Of a stretch of DNA of 64,000 nucleotides, positions 54,901 through 64,000 are shown piece after piece (position 1 is the stretch's first letter; every line of letters starts with the position of its first letter). The notes beneath the pieces are model-generated. The model had not been told where the DNA came from, made no database searches, and saw only the letters and a program-made list of their open reading frames with translations. The position numbers and the translations under genes were made by a program. Source of the stretch: Amoebophrya sp. A120 (taxonomy: Eukaryota > Sar > Dinophyceae > Syndiniales > Amoebophryaceae); the NCBI GenBank assembly GCA_905178155.1, contig CAJINV010000006.1, positions 2,026,230-2,090,229 on the forward strand, written 5' to 3'.

Positions 54901-57900
54901 CACAGGCGCGGGAAGCGCGCAAGTGGTCCTGCGGGTTGGCGCGGCGCAAACAGGGGGCAGGAATCCAGTATGTTTCGTTGTGCATAGGCCCTTGGCGTTG
55001 TGGTCCGATCGGCAAACAGTCTTGCCCCGGCCCAGCAGCCTTGCGCTCCGGCGGCAGCCGGAGCATGGCTGGTTTATACTAGTGCGATACTTTTGCAATG
55101 CATAAGCAGGAGGGCAACATCCCCACGGGAAGGAGTTGCCCGGCATGGGCGACGCACCAGGAGTCGTTTTATCTGTTCGGGTATCAACCGCAGTTCTTAT
55201 GTCTGGGTCTGGGACGTGGCAACTTGTCATGCCAAATCGGGAGCATGCAAAAGCTTATGTTGCAGGATTACCAAAAGCTGGGCACTTTCGACCAAGTTGA
55301 CAGGGGGTTTCTCATTCAGAATTAGAATAGGCATGATAGAGGTCTCACAGAATCTGTCATGCTACGCTCGGCACTCCAGACCTCATGTGTCATGTAACAC
55401 CTGCATGACAAGTCTGCATCTTTCCAGACCCAGAGATATTTGCAATGCATCTCGGGGGCTACGACGGTGTGCATCGGTTAAACGACTTCTACCAGTTCCG
55501 CATGCCCAACCGCACCTGGACGGCGATTCGATCCTGCGGTCACGTGCCCGCCAGCCGGTACTTTCATTCCGCGGTAGTGTATGGTGACAGTTTGTTCGTG
55601 TTCGGGGGCTACAGCGGGCACGACAGGCTGAACGATTTGTACGAGTTCCGGTTTTATGCATTGCAAAAGTACTATCGTACTCGTACTAATCGCATTTCTG
55701 CATTGCAAGTTTCTTTCTCAAGTTAAATCCGCATTACAAATTTCCTTTCTCATGCGGAGGAAATTTGTGAAAATGCGACCTCTACTAGTACGATGCTTTT
55801 GCAGTGCATAGGTTCGACATTCACACGTGGTTCGCCGTGCACGCGGAAGACCCGCCCACGGGTATCCTGAGCAAAAACGTCCCCACCCCATAGTCGAGAT
55901 GCGAAATCTGCTAGACAAATCAGCCAGCTTTGGTTGTTGCGTGTGACAGCTTTGGCCTCGTATTGTCGTCCTGTTTAGCTTCTTCATCAGCGTCACAGAT
56001 CTAGCGCATCACGCACATGCTGATTGGAGCACTACAAATACCTCCAAAACACGACAAGACAATGCTTCTCATGAGGCTCCGCATGAGAAACATCCGCAGC
56101 AAACAGATTTGCATTACAACTACGGGGTCGTGGGGACGTTTTTGCATGGGATAACGGGCCGCTCCAGCTTAGTAGCCGCGGTATCCAACAACTCCCTCTA
56201 CGTGTTCGGGGGCTATAACGGATCCAGCGTGTTGAACGATTTCTACGAATTCCGGTTCGAGCCCGTCACCATTCCGCCCTCGCATTTGGTGGAAGACCTG
56301 CGGTTATGGAGTGCATCAAAAGCATCTTCGTACTAGGAGTAATTCTAATTGCATATACAAAAACAAATAATATACAAATTGGCTTTTACAAAAACAATCA
56401 AAGCTGCTGGACATGTCAAAATTAGCTATACAAACTTTGATCTGTGATGCAAGATTGCCATTTTTACTCTGAGAATAATCGGATGCTTTGCCAATCGATA
56501 GCGCTCAATCGTGAATAACCCAATCCTCGGCGACGTCACGTTTCTCGTGGAAGACATGCCGGTGTACGCAACCAGAAGTCACTTGGCGGCACGCAGCGAC
56601 CACTTTCGGGCGTTGTTTTACGGCGGTACATTTTATCTTGGGGTGTTTTTATTTCTCAGACGACGAGAAGCTCGGCTTTAAGTTTTATTTCCGTCGGATG
56701 TAACTTGCCGTTGTGGAAGTGCAGCATGATTTTCTTTTTGAAAAATCACTTGTTCCTGAGATCGTGAAAAATTGCGGCATTTGTGCGTCGCTGTCGTCGT
56801 CGTGTACAGGAAATTTACTTCTAGTGGATCATAATCAGGTATCCCACGAAAAAACTGTTTCACTGTGGTGATTTTACAAGATCTGCATCACAAGCTTGTT
56901 GCACATGACGCGGAAAATTTGCCATGCGCGCTTCCCAAGGAAAAAAACGCATGAGAATCCAATGCCTTGCATATGTAGCAACACAAACACCCTGGTGCTT
57001 CGTTCTCTGCATCACAAGTTCACAGTGAATCAGTTTTTCCTTGCGATATCAGGTATGCGAGAAACCATCCGTCCGAACGAGCCGATACCGATTCCGGATG
57101 TTAGCTACGAGGCGTTTATGAACAAGAAATGCAAAAAATGCGGCTGAGTTGTTTCAATATCTGTTTTTGCGTAGAAATTTGCCATGCAAAGACGCCTTCA
57201 AGAAGAACAAGAAGGAACATAATTTTGAGTGACTCCTCACACCACGAGGATGGAGTCCGTCGCTATAATTTTCCGTAATATGCAGTTGCAGTATGCGAGC
57301 GTGCACAACAACAAGCAACGTTGGAAAATGAATTGAGCAAGGTGCTGTACCCACATGAAGATCAAGGTGACGAATCGGAATCGTCTCGCTGTATTACACA
57401 CAGGGGCCCCCACGTCGTAACAGCAACTACACTAAAACAGATGTGGTAATTTCACCATCACTGCATGATGTTAGCATGTGCATACGGAAAGAAAAAAGTT
57501 TGTCACAGTCACTAACTTGCAGGTTTTGCATTACAAATTTTCTCAGCATCACAAACTTTCCTTGTATTGCAGAAACACTAGGGAAATCCCTATATAAAGT
57601 TTGGCTGTGATGCATTTTTACGCATGACAAACAATTTTGTATTGCAAGAATGCGCATGAGTGATCGTGACGAACTTTTTTCTTCTGATAGTGCATACTCT
57701 TCGTCACCTTGCTTGAGTACCTCTACACGGACATAATACCGGACCACCTTTTATGAACTGCAAAAGTATCGTGCTAGTAGTAATCGCTATACAAATTTCC
57801 TCAGCATTAGACACAGAATTTGTAATGCATATTTAGCATAAAAAAAGAATTTGTAATGCATGAATTCGATTAGTACGAGTACGATACTTTTGCACAGGAT

Positions 57901-60306
57901 ACCTTTCGACCGACACTGCCGTGGAACTATTGATATCGGCGGAAAGGTACAATTACCTATAATACTATTTCAAAAATTCTGGCGGGCGCGGGGGTGCGAG
58001 GTGCTAGTAGAAATGCTGCTAGTAGAATTGTGCTAGTGGAAAAGCAGCCACTAGTAGAAATCCTGCTAGTGTTTTTAGCGTTACAAAAAAGCGCGAGCGG
58101 TACTAGTGACAGGCGCCACTAGTGAAGGCGCTCACTAGTGGAGCCACTAGTGACAAAAAGCCCGATTTTGGGGAAAGCGTAACCACTAGTGAGAAAACGC
58201 GCCAAATTCGGAAACTCGCTCGCAGGGACCGAGACGCGCGCTGCCCGGCCCCCGGGTGGCCTTCGCGCCTGCCTGCCAGCCGTGGTCTGGGCCCTTGGCC
58301 CTGGCTTAGATGCGCGGCGGTTCGCGCTTGGTTGCCCCGGGCTGAAGTCGATCTTCATTCTGGCGCCCCTTCCCCTTCCAAGCCTGTTGCGAGGGATGTG
58401 GCACCAGTCTGCGCCTTTCTCTGCTGCCTGTGGCTCCGCAGGCCGGGCTTGGTCGCGTGCGCCCTGCGGACCCCGGGGGCTCTTCGGCCGCGCCGGGGCT
58501 GCCTGATTTTGCCTTGCTTCCTTGCTCTGGATTGCCTTGCTTCCTTGCTCTGGATTGCTTCCTTCCTCACTGCATACTCTTCGTCACCTTGCTTGAGTAC
58601 CTCTACACGGACATAATACCGGACCACCTTTCGATATCCCACGATAAAACTGTCTCACTGTAAAGATTTTGCAAGATCTGCATGACAAGTTTGTTATTGA
58701 TGTTACACATGACAAAGAAAACTTGGCATGCGTACTCCCTAAGAAAAAACACAGCCAAAAATCCAATGTCTTGCATGTGTTGTGTAGCATGGCAACCACA
58801 TTTGCGTTCCGTTCTATGCATCAGAAGTTCACAGTGAAACAGTTTTTTCTTTGCATATTCGACCGACACTGCCGTGGAGCTGTTGATATCGGCGGAAAGG
58901 TTTACTACTTACTTTGCGCTAGATTTTGGTGTCATGCACCTCCACCACCACACGTGGCCTACTACAAGTTGGTCCGCCCAAGTAGGTCTGCGCGAGTAGC
59001 GCATTTTGATGAAGCAAAAAATGCGATAATTTCATCTTGGTAGTAGTGTCATGATGATTACTAACCAGACCTAGATTTTTCCGAAACCGATGATGAACAA
59101 CGAGGTTTTACTAGCATTCATCCCATTCGCAAAAATACAGGTATCTCCTCCAACGGCTCAAAGCTCTTTGCGAGGACTTAATCCGCAAAGGCATCGGCTT
59201 CGACAATGTCGTGCCGATTCTGCTCACCGCGAAAAAACACCGCGCTGACGGGTTAAAGGACATGTGCATGGATTTTATTGTCTATTCAATGCAAACAGGT
59301 CTGGGTTTCGGTCTGGAAGGATGCGCGCTTGTTACGCGGACTTCGCATCACACAAAAATCAGTCCTGCATGGAAAGCAAAAGTTGCGTGCTTCTTGGTCC
59401 ACCAAAAGAAAGGCTTTGATGTCATGCGGACTTTTACGCATGAAGAGACCTTCTCATCAAAATTTGTGCTGACGCTAGTGCGTGCACGGTAGAACCCCTG
59501 CTAGTTCGTGCAAAAGCTGCATCACAAAAATTCTGCATCCTTCGAGAACCAGACACAGGCAGATTTTCAATGCATATCGTCGCGAACGAAGCGAAAATGA
59601 AGCAGCACGAGACGTTCAAAGATTTGACCGAGGAGCCCATGTTGCTTTACGACCTGCTCATGCGACGGAAAGCGCAGGAGGAGAAACTGGTGAACTCCAT
59701 GTCCGGGCACCAGAACCGCAGTGACCTCTCCGCGCTGTCTCCCGGCAACGGTTCCAGCCTCTACAGCGGGTACAGCACGCCGGACCACTCTCTATCGCAA
59801 GAAAAAGTGTTAGCGTTATCAACGGTTTTCACAGATTGCAGCCATGCATCACAAATGTAGCCCAATATGCATGCTATGCATCACAAATTCTGACACGTTT
59901 TGTGATGCGTTGCTGCATCACAAATTCCGTCAACGTTACCACTTTATTTTCCTGTGATGCTCTCCTTTGCCCTTTCACGCTCGACCTCGGGTGTCTGGCG
60001 TGGCGAATCGGGCGGGGCAAATGTTTATGCACTGCAAAAGTATCGTTCCCGTAGGAATTATTGCAATCGTGCATTACAAATCTTTTTCTTAAGCAAAATC
60101 CGCATTACAAACTTTATTTCTCATGCTGAGGAAATTTGCAATGCATTTATGCGAGTACGATGCTTTATTTGCAGTGCATAACGTTGGAGAACTTCCTCGG
60201 GGTGGGGGGCGGAGGCGGGGGAAGTAACGACCGGGGGAGCGGAGGTGGGGAGCCTCATGGTAATAGTGCAAGGAACCAACACCCACCAACGCAGAACACC
60301 AGGTGA
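51912..60306 (+). CDS. Gene 5: Kelch-BTB-BACK protein
   Basis: ATG 51912; stop TGA 60304-60306. The amino terminus is Ser/Asn/Gly-rich and disordered. Kelch repeats follow at 52812-53358 (LWLYGGYNGS, IFIFGGYDGS), 55110-55654 (YLFGGYDG, LFVFGGYSGH) and 56159-56304 (LYVFGGYNGS), with the usual Gly-Gly and Tyr/Trp spacing of a beta-propeller. A BTB domain starts at 56506 (GDVTFLVEDMPVYATRSHL) and continues through LLEYLYTDIIPDHL; a BACK-like helical part follows at 59141-59282. Proteins of this layout commonly act as cullin-3 adaptors, with Kelch binding substrate and BTB binding the ligase; that role is inferred. Two introns, and a third over a duplicated exon, are GT-AG; the others are IEs. 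The exon join between 57119 and 57690 is unresolved. Confidence 0.85.
52039..52188. mobile_element. IE, family B
   Basis: TSD GCGGA at 52034-52038 and 52189-52193. Gene 5 intron 1; removal is in frame. Confidence 0.9.
52495..52600. mobile_element. IE, family K
   Basis: Ends TATCCAGGAAAAAAAACCC / GGGTGTTTTTTCCTGGAGA. TSD AATTA (52490-52494) / AATTC (52601-52605). Removal is in frame; 106 bp. Confidence 0.82.
52653..52806. mobile_element. IE, singleton family
   Basis: Ends TATGCAATACAAATATCCCG / CGGGAAATTTATTGTGGATA. TSD CGCCT at 52648-52652 and 52807-52811. Removal is in frame into the first Kelch repeat. Confidence 0.82.
52996..53140 (+). other. Canonical GT-AG intron in Kelch coding sequence
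   Basis: GTATATCGAAG at the 5' end and ACCCCTCAG at the 3' end. Removal gives KMYIFGGYSG, a clean Kelch motif. It lacks the TA ends and TIRs of an IE. A GTAYATC direct repeat spans both splice sites. Confidence 0.8.
53359..53522. mobile_element. IE, family B, 8-bp TSD
   Basis: The flanks share ATTCTCCT at 53351-53358 and 53523-53530, longer than the usual 5 bp. Right end GCAATTA. Removal is in frame. Confidence 0.83.
53583..53904. mobile_element. IE, family C
   Basis: TSD CCGAA at 53578-53582 and 53905-53909. The right terminus has changed to GATG. Removal is in frame. Confidence 0.87.
54058..55104. mobile_element. IE, family B, interrupted by a nested element
   Basis: Outer TSD AGCAG at 54053-54057 and 55105-55109. 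The right arm is cut by an 890-bp insertion. Removing the whole unit is in frame. Confidence 0.85.
54185..55074. mobile_element. Nested insertion rich in AGAGGT / CCCTCTCGCGC repeats
   Basis: The flanking TATAC at 54180-54184 and 55075-55079 resembles a 5-bp TSD. The left part carries AGAGGTCGACAGAGGT repeats, whose complement appears at 54460-54510. A (CACCCTCTCGCGC)n array lies at about 54688-54838. No TIR was recognised. Confidence 0.6.
55182..55451. mobile_element. IE, family A
   Basis: TSD TCGGG at 55177-55181 and 55452-55456. Removal gives YLFGGYDGVH, a Kelch motif. Confidence 0.92.
55655..55810. mobile_element. IE, family B
   Basis: TSD GGTTT (55650-55654) / GGTTC (55811-55815). Removal gives YEFRFDIHTW in frame. 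Confidence 0.9.
55863..56153. mobile_element. IE, family D
   Basis: TSD ACGGG at 55858-55862 and 56154-56158. Removal gives DPPTGRSSLVAAV, a Kelch strand. Confidence 0.92.
56305..56500. mobile_element. IE, family B, diverged
   Basis: TSD GCGGT (56300-56304) / GCGCT (56501-56505). The arms are GCATCAAAAGCATCTTCG-like. Removal leads into the BTB domain in frame. Confidence 0.8.
56626..57052 (+). other. Canonical GT-AG intron in BTB coding sequence, invaded by an IE
   Basis: 5' GTACATTTT, 3' ATATCAG. Removal gives LFYGGMRETI, as expected for a BTB domain. A family G IE sits at its 3' end. Confidence 0.85.
56840..57048. mobile_element. IE, family G, inside a GT-AG intron at its 3' splice site
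   Basis: TSD TCAGG at 56835-56839 and 57049-57053. The duplicated bases contain the AG|G acceptor, so the acceptor exists twice, one on each side of the element. Confidence 0.88.
57483..57689. mobile_element. IE, singleton family
   Basis: Ends TACGGAAAGAAAAAAGTTTG / GAACTTTTTTCTTCTGATA with GTCACNNTCAC cores. TSD GTGCA at 57478-57482 and 57690-57694. Confidence 0.8.
57691..57946 (+). repeat. BTB exon, copy A
   Basis: Encodes LLEYLYTDIIPDHLSTDTAVELLISAE-type sequence once its family B IE is removed. It ends at a GAAAG|GT donor that joins in frame to the acceptor before 59141. Confidence 0.8.
57752..57901. mobile_element. IE, family B, in BTB exon copy A
   Basis: TSD CCTTT at 57747-57751 and 57902-57906. 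Removal yields the same sequence that copy B gives without its own IE. Confidence 0.93.
57999..58195. repeat. CTAGTAG / CACTAGTG-rich repeat
   Basis: Irregular copies of GCTAGTAGAA and the palindrome CACTAGTG, between the two BTB exon copies. The next 370 bp are GC-rich, with no IE ends. Confidence 0.75.
58571..58899 (+). repeat. BTB exon, copy B
   Basis: Same coding sequence as copy A (one synonymous A/G change in the Glu-Leu part) but interrupted by a family G IE. It is preceded by TTCCTCAC rather than a clear AG acceptor, so it may be skipped. Confidence 0.75.
58635..58857. mobile_element. IE, family G, in BTB exon copy B
   Basis: TSD TTCGA at 58630-58634 and 58858-58862. Inserted 3 bp from the position of the family B IE in copy A. 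Confidence 0.93.
59283..59576. mobile_element. IE, family A
   Basis: TSD TTGTC (59278-59282) / TCGTC (59577-59581). Removal is in frame in the BACK-like region. Confidence 0.85.
59793..59959. mobile_element. IE, family J, short form
   Basis: TSD CTCTC at 59788-59792 and 59960-59964. Core GTGTTAGCGTTATCAACGG. The right terminus has changed to GATG. Removal is in frame. Confidence 0.86.
60026..60180. mobile_element. IE, family B
   Basis: TSD ATGTT (60021-60025) / ACGTT (60181-60185). Removal leads in frame to a Gly-rich carboxy terminus. Confidence 0.87.
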
Positions 60307-61308
60307 AGTGGGTGGTGTACTTCTTACCATGGTGGAGTTTTGCCTGCTACGAATTTGTAGTTGTATAGCAGCTTGCGGAATAAATTCTAAATAAAATGCT
60401 TTTTCTTTTTATTTGCAAACAGAAGCGAAATTACGAGATTTTTACATCCTCGAGGATCACTGTAGGCTTGACAATGAACAGATCACAATAAAAAAAAAGC
60501 AAGAAAACAAGCGAGACGTTTTACAACCAACCTGCAAAACGAAAGCTCAACAAATCGGATTTGTATTTACAAGTAGTTGCAGCTGCTCTTGCTGCATATG
60601 TAGTTTTTGTTGCCAAGGAGCAGGGACGAAGCGATAAGCGATGTGCAAGCGCTTTTTATCATCTACTGCGATAGCACGGCTACGGTATCGCGACTTCTGC
60701 ACTAACGAAGATTTAACTAACAGTTTTAGCTAAATGAAATTTTCCTGTCCGTCTCAGCTGTCATTCGTAACAATATTTTTCATCGCACTCGAAGGTGAAG
60801 AGAGGTCCAGAATTTTCGATGATTTTGCTGCATGTGCTCGGTCGCGATCATGTAGTATTAGAGGACGTTGGTTATAATTATGTGTGGTTTTCAGCAAGGA
60901 AGTAAGGTCACGACGACTAGATTTTCTAAAATGGTTTTCAAGACGGCTTTGGTGAAGTAAAAGGGACAAACAGCAGGGAAATGGCACCAGCGATGAAAGC
61001 AAAAGCAATGATGAATGCCTTTGCCTTCGGAAAATTTTTCGCAAGCGACCCATAACGACTGTTCTTCTGTCTGCTGTTTTTAAACCATGATGTCTATTCG
61101 GCGACACTGACCAGACTCTATGTGGAAGCAGGAGAAGATAAACGTTGTTTTATGAAATCGCTGAATTTTTTTTTCTCTCTACAAATCGTCCCGCCCCCTT
61201 ACGATTCTTTATACATAGCAGCTAGCTCCTGCGTTTCTTCTTCTTTACATCTTTTCTAAATCTATTATCGTGTTTTATTTACAAAAACTGTATGCCAAGT
61301 GGAACATC
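60307..61308. other. Intergenic between genes 5 and 6
   Basis: AT-rich, without IE ends or a convincing frame. Confidence 0.5.
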
Positions 61309-64000
61309 ATGATGTCGAAGACGCTTTTTTTCCGGCGCGTGGTTGTCCTAATCTACACCGCCTCCGCTCTGCCTGGGGCCCTTGCGAGGGGCGGTTGGGC
61401 GAGCAATATTTCTGGAGGAGTTGTGGATTCTTGTTCACAGCCGGTGGTTGCACGACCTTGTCATGTAGATGATCTGCGGAGGACCGTCGAACTAGGCGGG
61501 GTGGCTCTTCCCGCAGGTTGCCGGGCTGAAGGAACTTCTCAGCCGGCCGAGGAACCAGACGTCGGAGGACAGGGACAACAAGCAGGCGAGGATCACATCA
61601 AGAGCGCTAATATCCGTATCCCGACGAGGACCCCGTCTCATGGACGAGGACTCCAGGTCGGTGCACAGCACGAAGAAAGAAGAAAAAAACACGACTCATA
61701 CGGCCTGCTAGAGGCCGATGCGCCGCCTCTGCTTGTTCATCTGCAGCCGCCCGGAACATGCAACTACTCTCTAGCAGAGCAGGACGAGCAGGCAAAGCTG
61801 CGCTGCGGCCTCAGTAGGGATGAAGGGACATTGTCTAGCTGTGCATGTGCTCGTCCACGAGGACACGGCCAGGACGATTCGGAGGAACAAGATCAACAGC
61901 ATGAGTGCAATATGCTAGTACCAGCTTCGTCAACAACCACACGTGCTGGCTATAATTTTCTGGATATGTTGCACAATCCACCTGTTGTCCCTCCTGCTGC
62001 TGCTGCACCTCATGGAAAATCATACCCTAGTTCCAGTACTAGTGTTCCTCCGCGCCAGGGTCAGAGCGGCCCACAGGGTGAACGACGCGAGCTGCGTGAA
62101 GTAGATGTAGATCACGGCCGCCGGAGGTCGTCGTGCGCGGCCAGTTTACATTCTGATCCTGGGCCCAGGACGTCGAGGTCGACCTCCGCCTGGAGTTGTG
62201 AAATAAGTGAGCCACCAGTTGCTGACGGCAGCATCTTGCCGGCGCGACAGGAAGAACCACGACCGAGCGACAGCAGCAGCAGCAGAAAGATAACCCCCAC
62301 CGTAGATGAAGAAATACAAGTAGAGGCCAGTACCACCACCACGTCAACAATCCCGGTCCGAAATTCTCTGACCGGGGAGACAATTCTGGATTTTCCCAAG
62401 CAAAAACTACCTGCCCCGCCCGTCTTTCCGTCTCAACATCTCGGTGCCGCCGTCCTTGCCTCGTCCTCGACCTGCTCTGCAGCAGTAGAGGCTTCTGCTT
62501 CTCCTTCTCCGCCGGCTGGAAATAAATTTATTGGCTCTTGCTCTTCGTTGAATTTTTTATTACGAACCGAGTTTTATACCGACGAAAGGGAAAAACAAGG
62601 AGCTACACGACGAGTCGGAGAAATAAGCAACAGACAGTGCAGTAGCACTGCACAAACTTCTACGGTTCAAGACTTGATCAACAGTGTTCGGGACCTGAAA
62701 TCCATTGCTGCCTCGAGTGGCAAGGAGGTAAAGATTTCAGCGACGTACGAAAGTGGAGGTCCTGCTGCACCACCGCAAAAATCGCCCCCATTAGGTCGTC
62801 CCAGCTTCCTGGACCCCCGAGAAAAGGTGGATTTCACCGGAAAAACCAACTACTTCGCAACCATCCTTCCCCAGACCCTGCTTGCGTCACACTTCCAAGA
62901 GCTGGCGAATGACGCTTTAGTTGAGGACGCGGACTGCTTCTGGAAGAAGTTTTTCGGCGATGATGATGATGATATTGCAACAGGTAAAAATGTTGTTGCG
63001 GACGAAGATCTTCGTACAAAAACAAAACCAGCACCGGGGAGGTCGTCCTCACAAGGTCCACAACTTGATGCCGGTCTCGGTGGTCCTGCACCTGCTTTTG
63101 TCTCCCCTGCGGAAGTCGAATTCCACAGACAGCACGTGCTTTCCGCACTTCTTGATGAAGGTGCAAATGCGGACGTCGACGAAGCGCAATTGCTCCCACG
63201 AGGACGACACGCGATCACGACGGGGCAGCTGTTGCAGCGATTCATTCAGACGCAAAACTTGATTCTATCAAGTGTAAAAATGTCTGGGTCTGGAAGAATG
63301 CAACCTGTCATGCTAAATCTGAAGCATGCAAAAATCTGTGTTGCATGATTACCAAAAGTCGTCCTGTTTTGACCAAGTCGAGAGGGAGTTTCTCATGCAG
63401 GATAGGCATGAGAAAGATCGCACAGAATCTGTCATGCTAGGTCCTGCATTCCAGACCTTATGGGTCATGGAAAAGCTGCATGACAAGTCGCGCATTCTTC
63501 CAGACCCAGACATTTTTACATTTGATAGATTCCAGATGAAGACGAAAGGGCAGCAGTGAAAACCGCTTTGGAAACAGATACCGGGGTGTTCCACAAAACT
63601 GCTCAACTACAGGACGTGTGCAATATTAAAAGTGATGGCTCACCCTGGTCCCACCTTCAAGATACTACCGGCGCCACGCTGGAAATCTTTGCTAAAGATG
63701 CGTCCTCCGCGAAAATAAAACCGAGCGCAGATGACGAGATTTTTCAATCTGCGATTTGGTCCGAGACCTTACGGCAAGGTGGGGATAGGTACAAAGACTT
63801 GTTGTACTACAATTCTGGTGGTGAAAACAAGATGAAACGGAAGTACCAGCGCGACGCAGAAGACAGTCCTCTCATCCCGCCCACTTTTCTCAACCAACTC
63901 GCGAAATTGTTGCAGCAGGAAATTTTCGACGCTCCTGCTGTCCCGGAGTTTTCCGTGCCGATCTTGCATCAGATACTGGGTGGAGATGATGATGAAGGGT
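61309..64000 (+). CDS. Gene 6: putative secretory-pathway protein, 5' part
   Basis: Function not recognised. The start at ATG 61309 (or 61312) gives a typical signal peptide: basic SKTLFFRR, hydrophobic VVVLIYTASALPG, then a small-residue site ALA. Exon 1 runs to 63265 (652 codons) without interruption; one IE follows and the frame stays open to the right edge. The predicted protein is Ser/Pro/Ala/Glu-rich and mostly disordered, with acidic runs such as GDDDDD near 62960. No catalytic motif or transmembrane segment beyond the leader is visible. The carboxy-terminal half in this window looks more folded (aromatic residues, LPQTLLASHFQELAND near 62870) but matches nothing known to me. Confidence 0.65.
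63266..63527. mobile_element. IE, family A
   Basis: TSD GATTC at 63261-63265 and 63528-63532. Removal continues gene 6 in frame (Leu-Ile-Pro-Asp-Glu-Asp). Confidence 0.92.

Larger units (their letters stand above)
57947..59140 (+). other. GT-AG intron containing duplicated BTB exon copy B
   Basis: Donor GTACAATTACC after GAAAG; acceptor AAATACAG before 59141. Copy B has its own donor at 58900. Either copy could join to 59141 in the same frame. Confidence 0.65.

Noticed and set aside
54192-55230. Frames of 150-220 codons on both strands
   Set aside because: They derive from the CCCTCTCGCGC array and its flanks inside a nested insertion.
52-60180. Ciliate-type TA-bounded internal eliminated sequences
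   Set aside because: Leaving one TA behind would keep both flank copies and break the frames; the frames require loss of one whole 5-bp flank. DNA-level excision of another kind is not ruled out.
16487-63527. Repeated palindromes as a CRISPR array
   Set aside because: The spacing is irregular, the repeats sit inside coding exons with target duplications, and the genome is eukaryotic.
1-64000. tRNA, rRNA or transposase genes
   Set aside because: None could be recognised by eye on either strand; a covariance-model or profile search would be needed to exclude small or diverged ones.

Overview
This window is nuclear DNA from a eukaryote, most likely an alveolate and probably a syndinian dinoflagellate of the Amoebophrya type. 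That assignment is an inference. It rests on protein-coding genes crowded with short hairpin introns bounded by direct repeats, on six same-strand genes, and on the absence of any bacterial gene layout; no rRNA or marker gene is present to prove it. All genes recognised lie on the + strand.

Layout: gene 1 (3' part, low-complexity Gln-rich protein) ends at 4485. A non-coding stretch to about 9.5 kb contains a 1.2-kb element flanked by long direct repeats. Gene 2 (9564 to at least 11036) is a putative secreted protein with ordinary GT-AG introns. After unresolved sequence, gene 3 (15614-30094) encodes a 670-residue protein with a VMO-I-like carboxy-terminal half. Gene 4 (31679-50360) encodes a protein of about 2,430 residues that joins a multi-pass membrane region to a GT-B glycosyltransferase of the sterol-glucosyltransferase kind. 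Gene 5 (51912-60306) is a Kelch-BTB-BACK protein. Gene 6 (61309 to beyond the window) begins with a signal peptide and is otherwise unrecognised.

The dominant feature is about 95 introner-like elements (IEs). Almost every one starts with TA, ends with TA, has terminal inverted repeats (TIRs) and is flanked by a 5-bp target-site duplication (TSD). Removing the element plus one TSD copy restores an open frame at nearly every site. In gene 3, 31 such removals give a CDS of exactly 671 codons. Most boundaries are not GT-AG.

Families used below, by TIR core: A, TGTCTGGGTCTGGAAG (about 250-290 bp); B, GCAAAAGTATCGTACTCG (about 150 bp); C, GAAAAATCCCCCCTCCCC (about 320 bp); D, CAAAAACGTCCCCACCCC (about 280-330 bp); E, TTGAAATTGACAAAGTTG (about 300 bp); F, TGACAGTGCACAACTCCC (about 240 bp); G, GAAAAAACTGTTTCACTG (about 210-260 bp); H, CTCAAACGTTACATTCTC (about 240 bp); I, AAAAAAGTGTTACAACAG (about 210-250 bp); J, AAAAAGTGTTAACGTTAACGG-like, with short (160 bp) and long (1-3 kb) forms; K, CAGGAAAAAAACCCATCC (about 105-125 bp); and two singletons. 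Families with unrelated ends share the same interior decamers (ATTTGTMATGC and its complement). Several family B copies are themselves interrupted by other transposon-like elements.

The strongest evidence that these are recent mobile insertions is internal. A coding segment in gene 4 is present in two full copies and one partial copy, and six IE sites are each occupied in only one copy. A duplicated BTB exon in gene 5 carries two different IE families inserted 3 bp apart. No transposase gene was seen.
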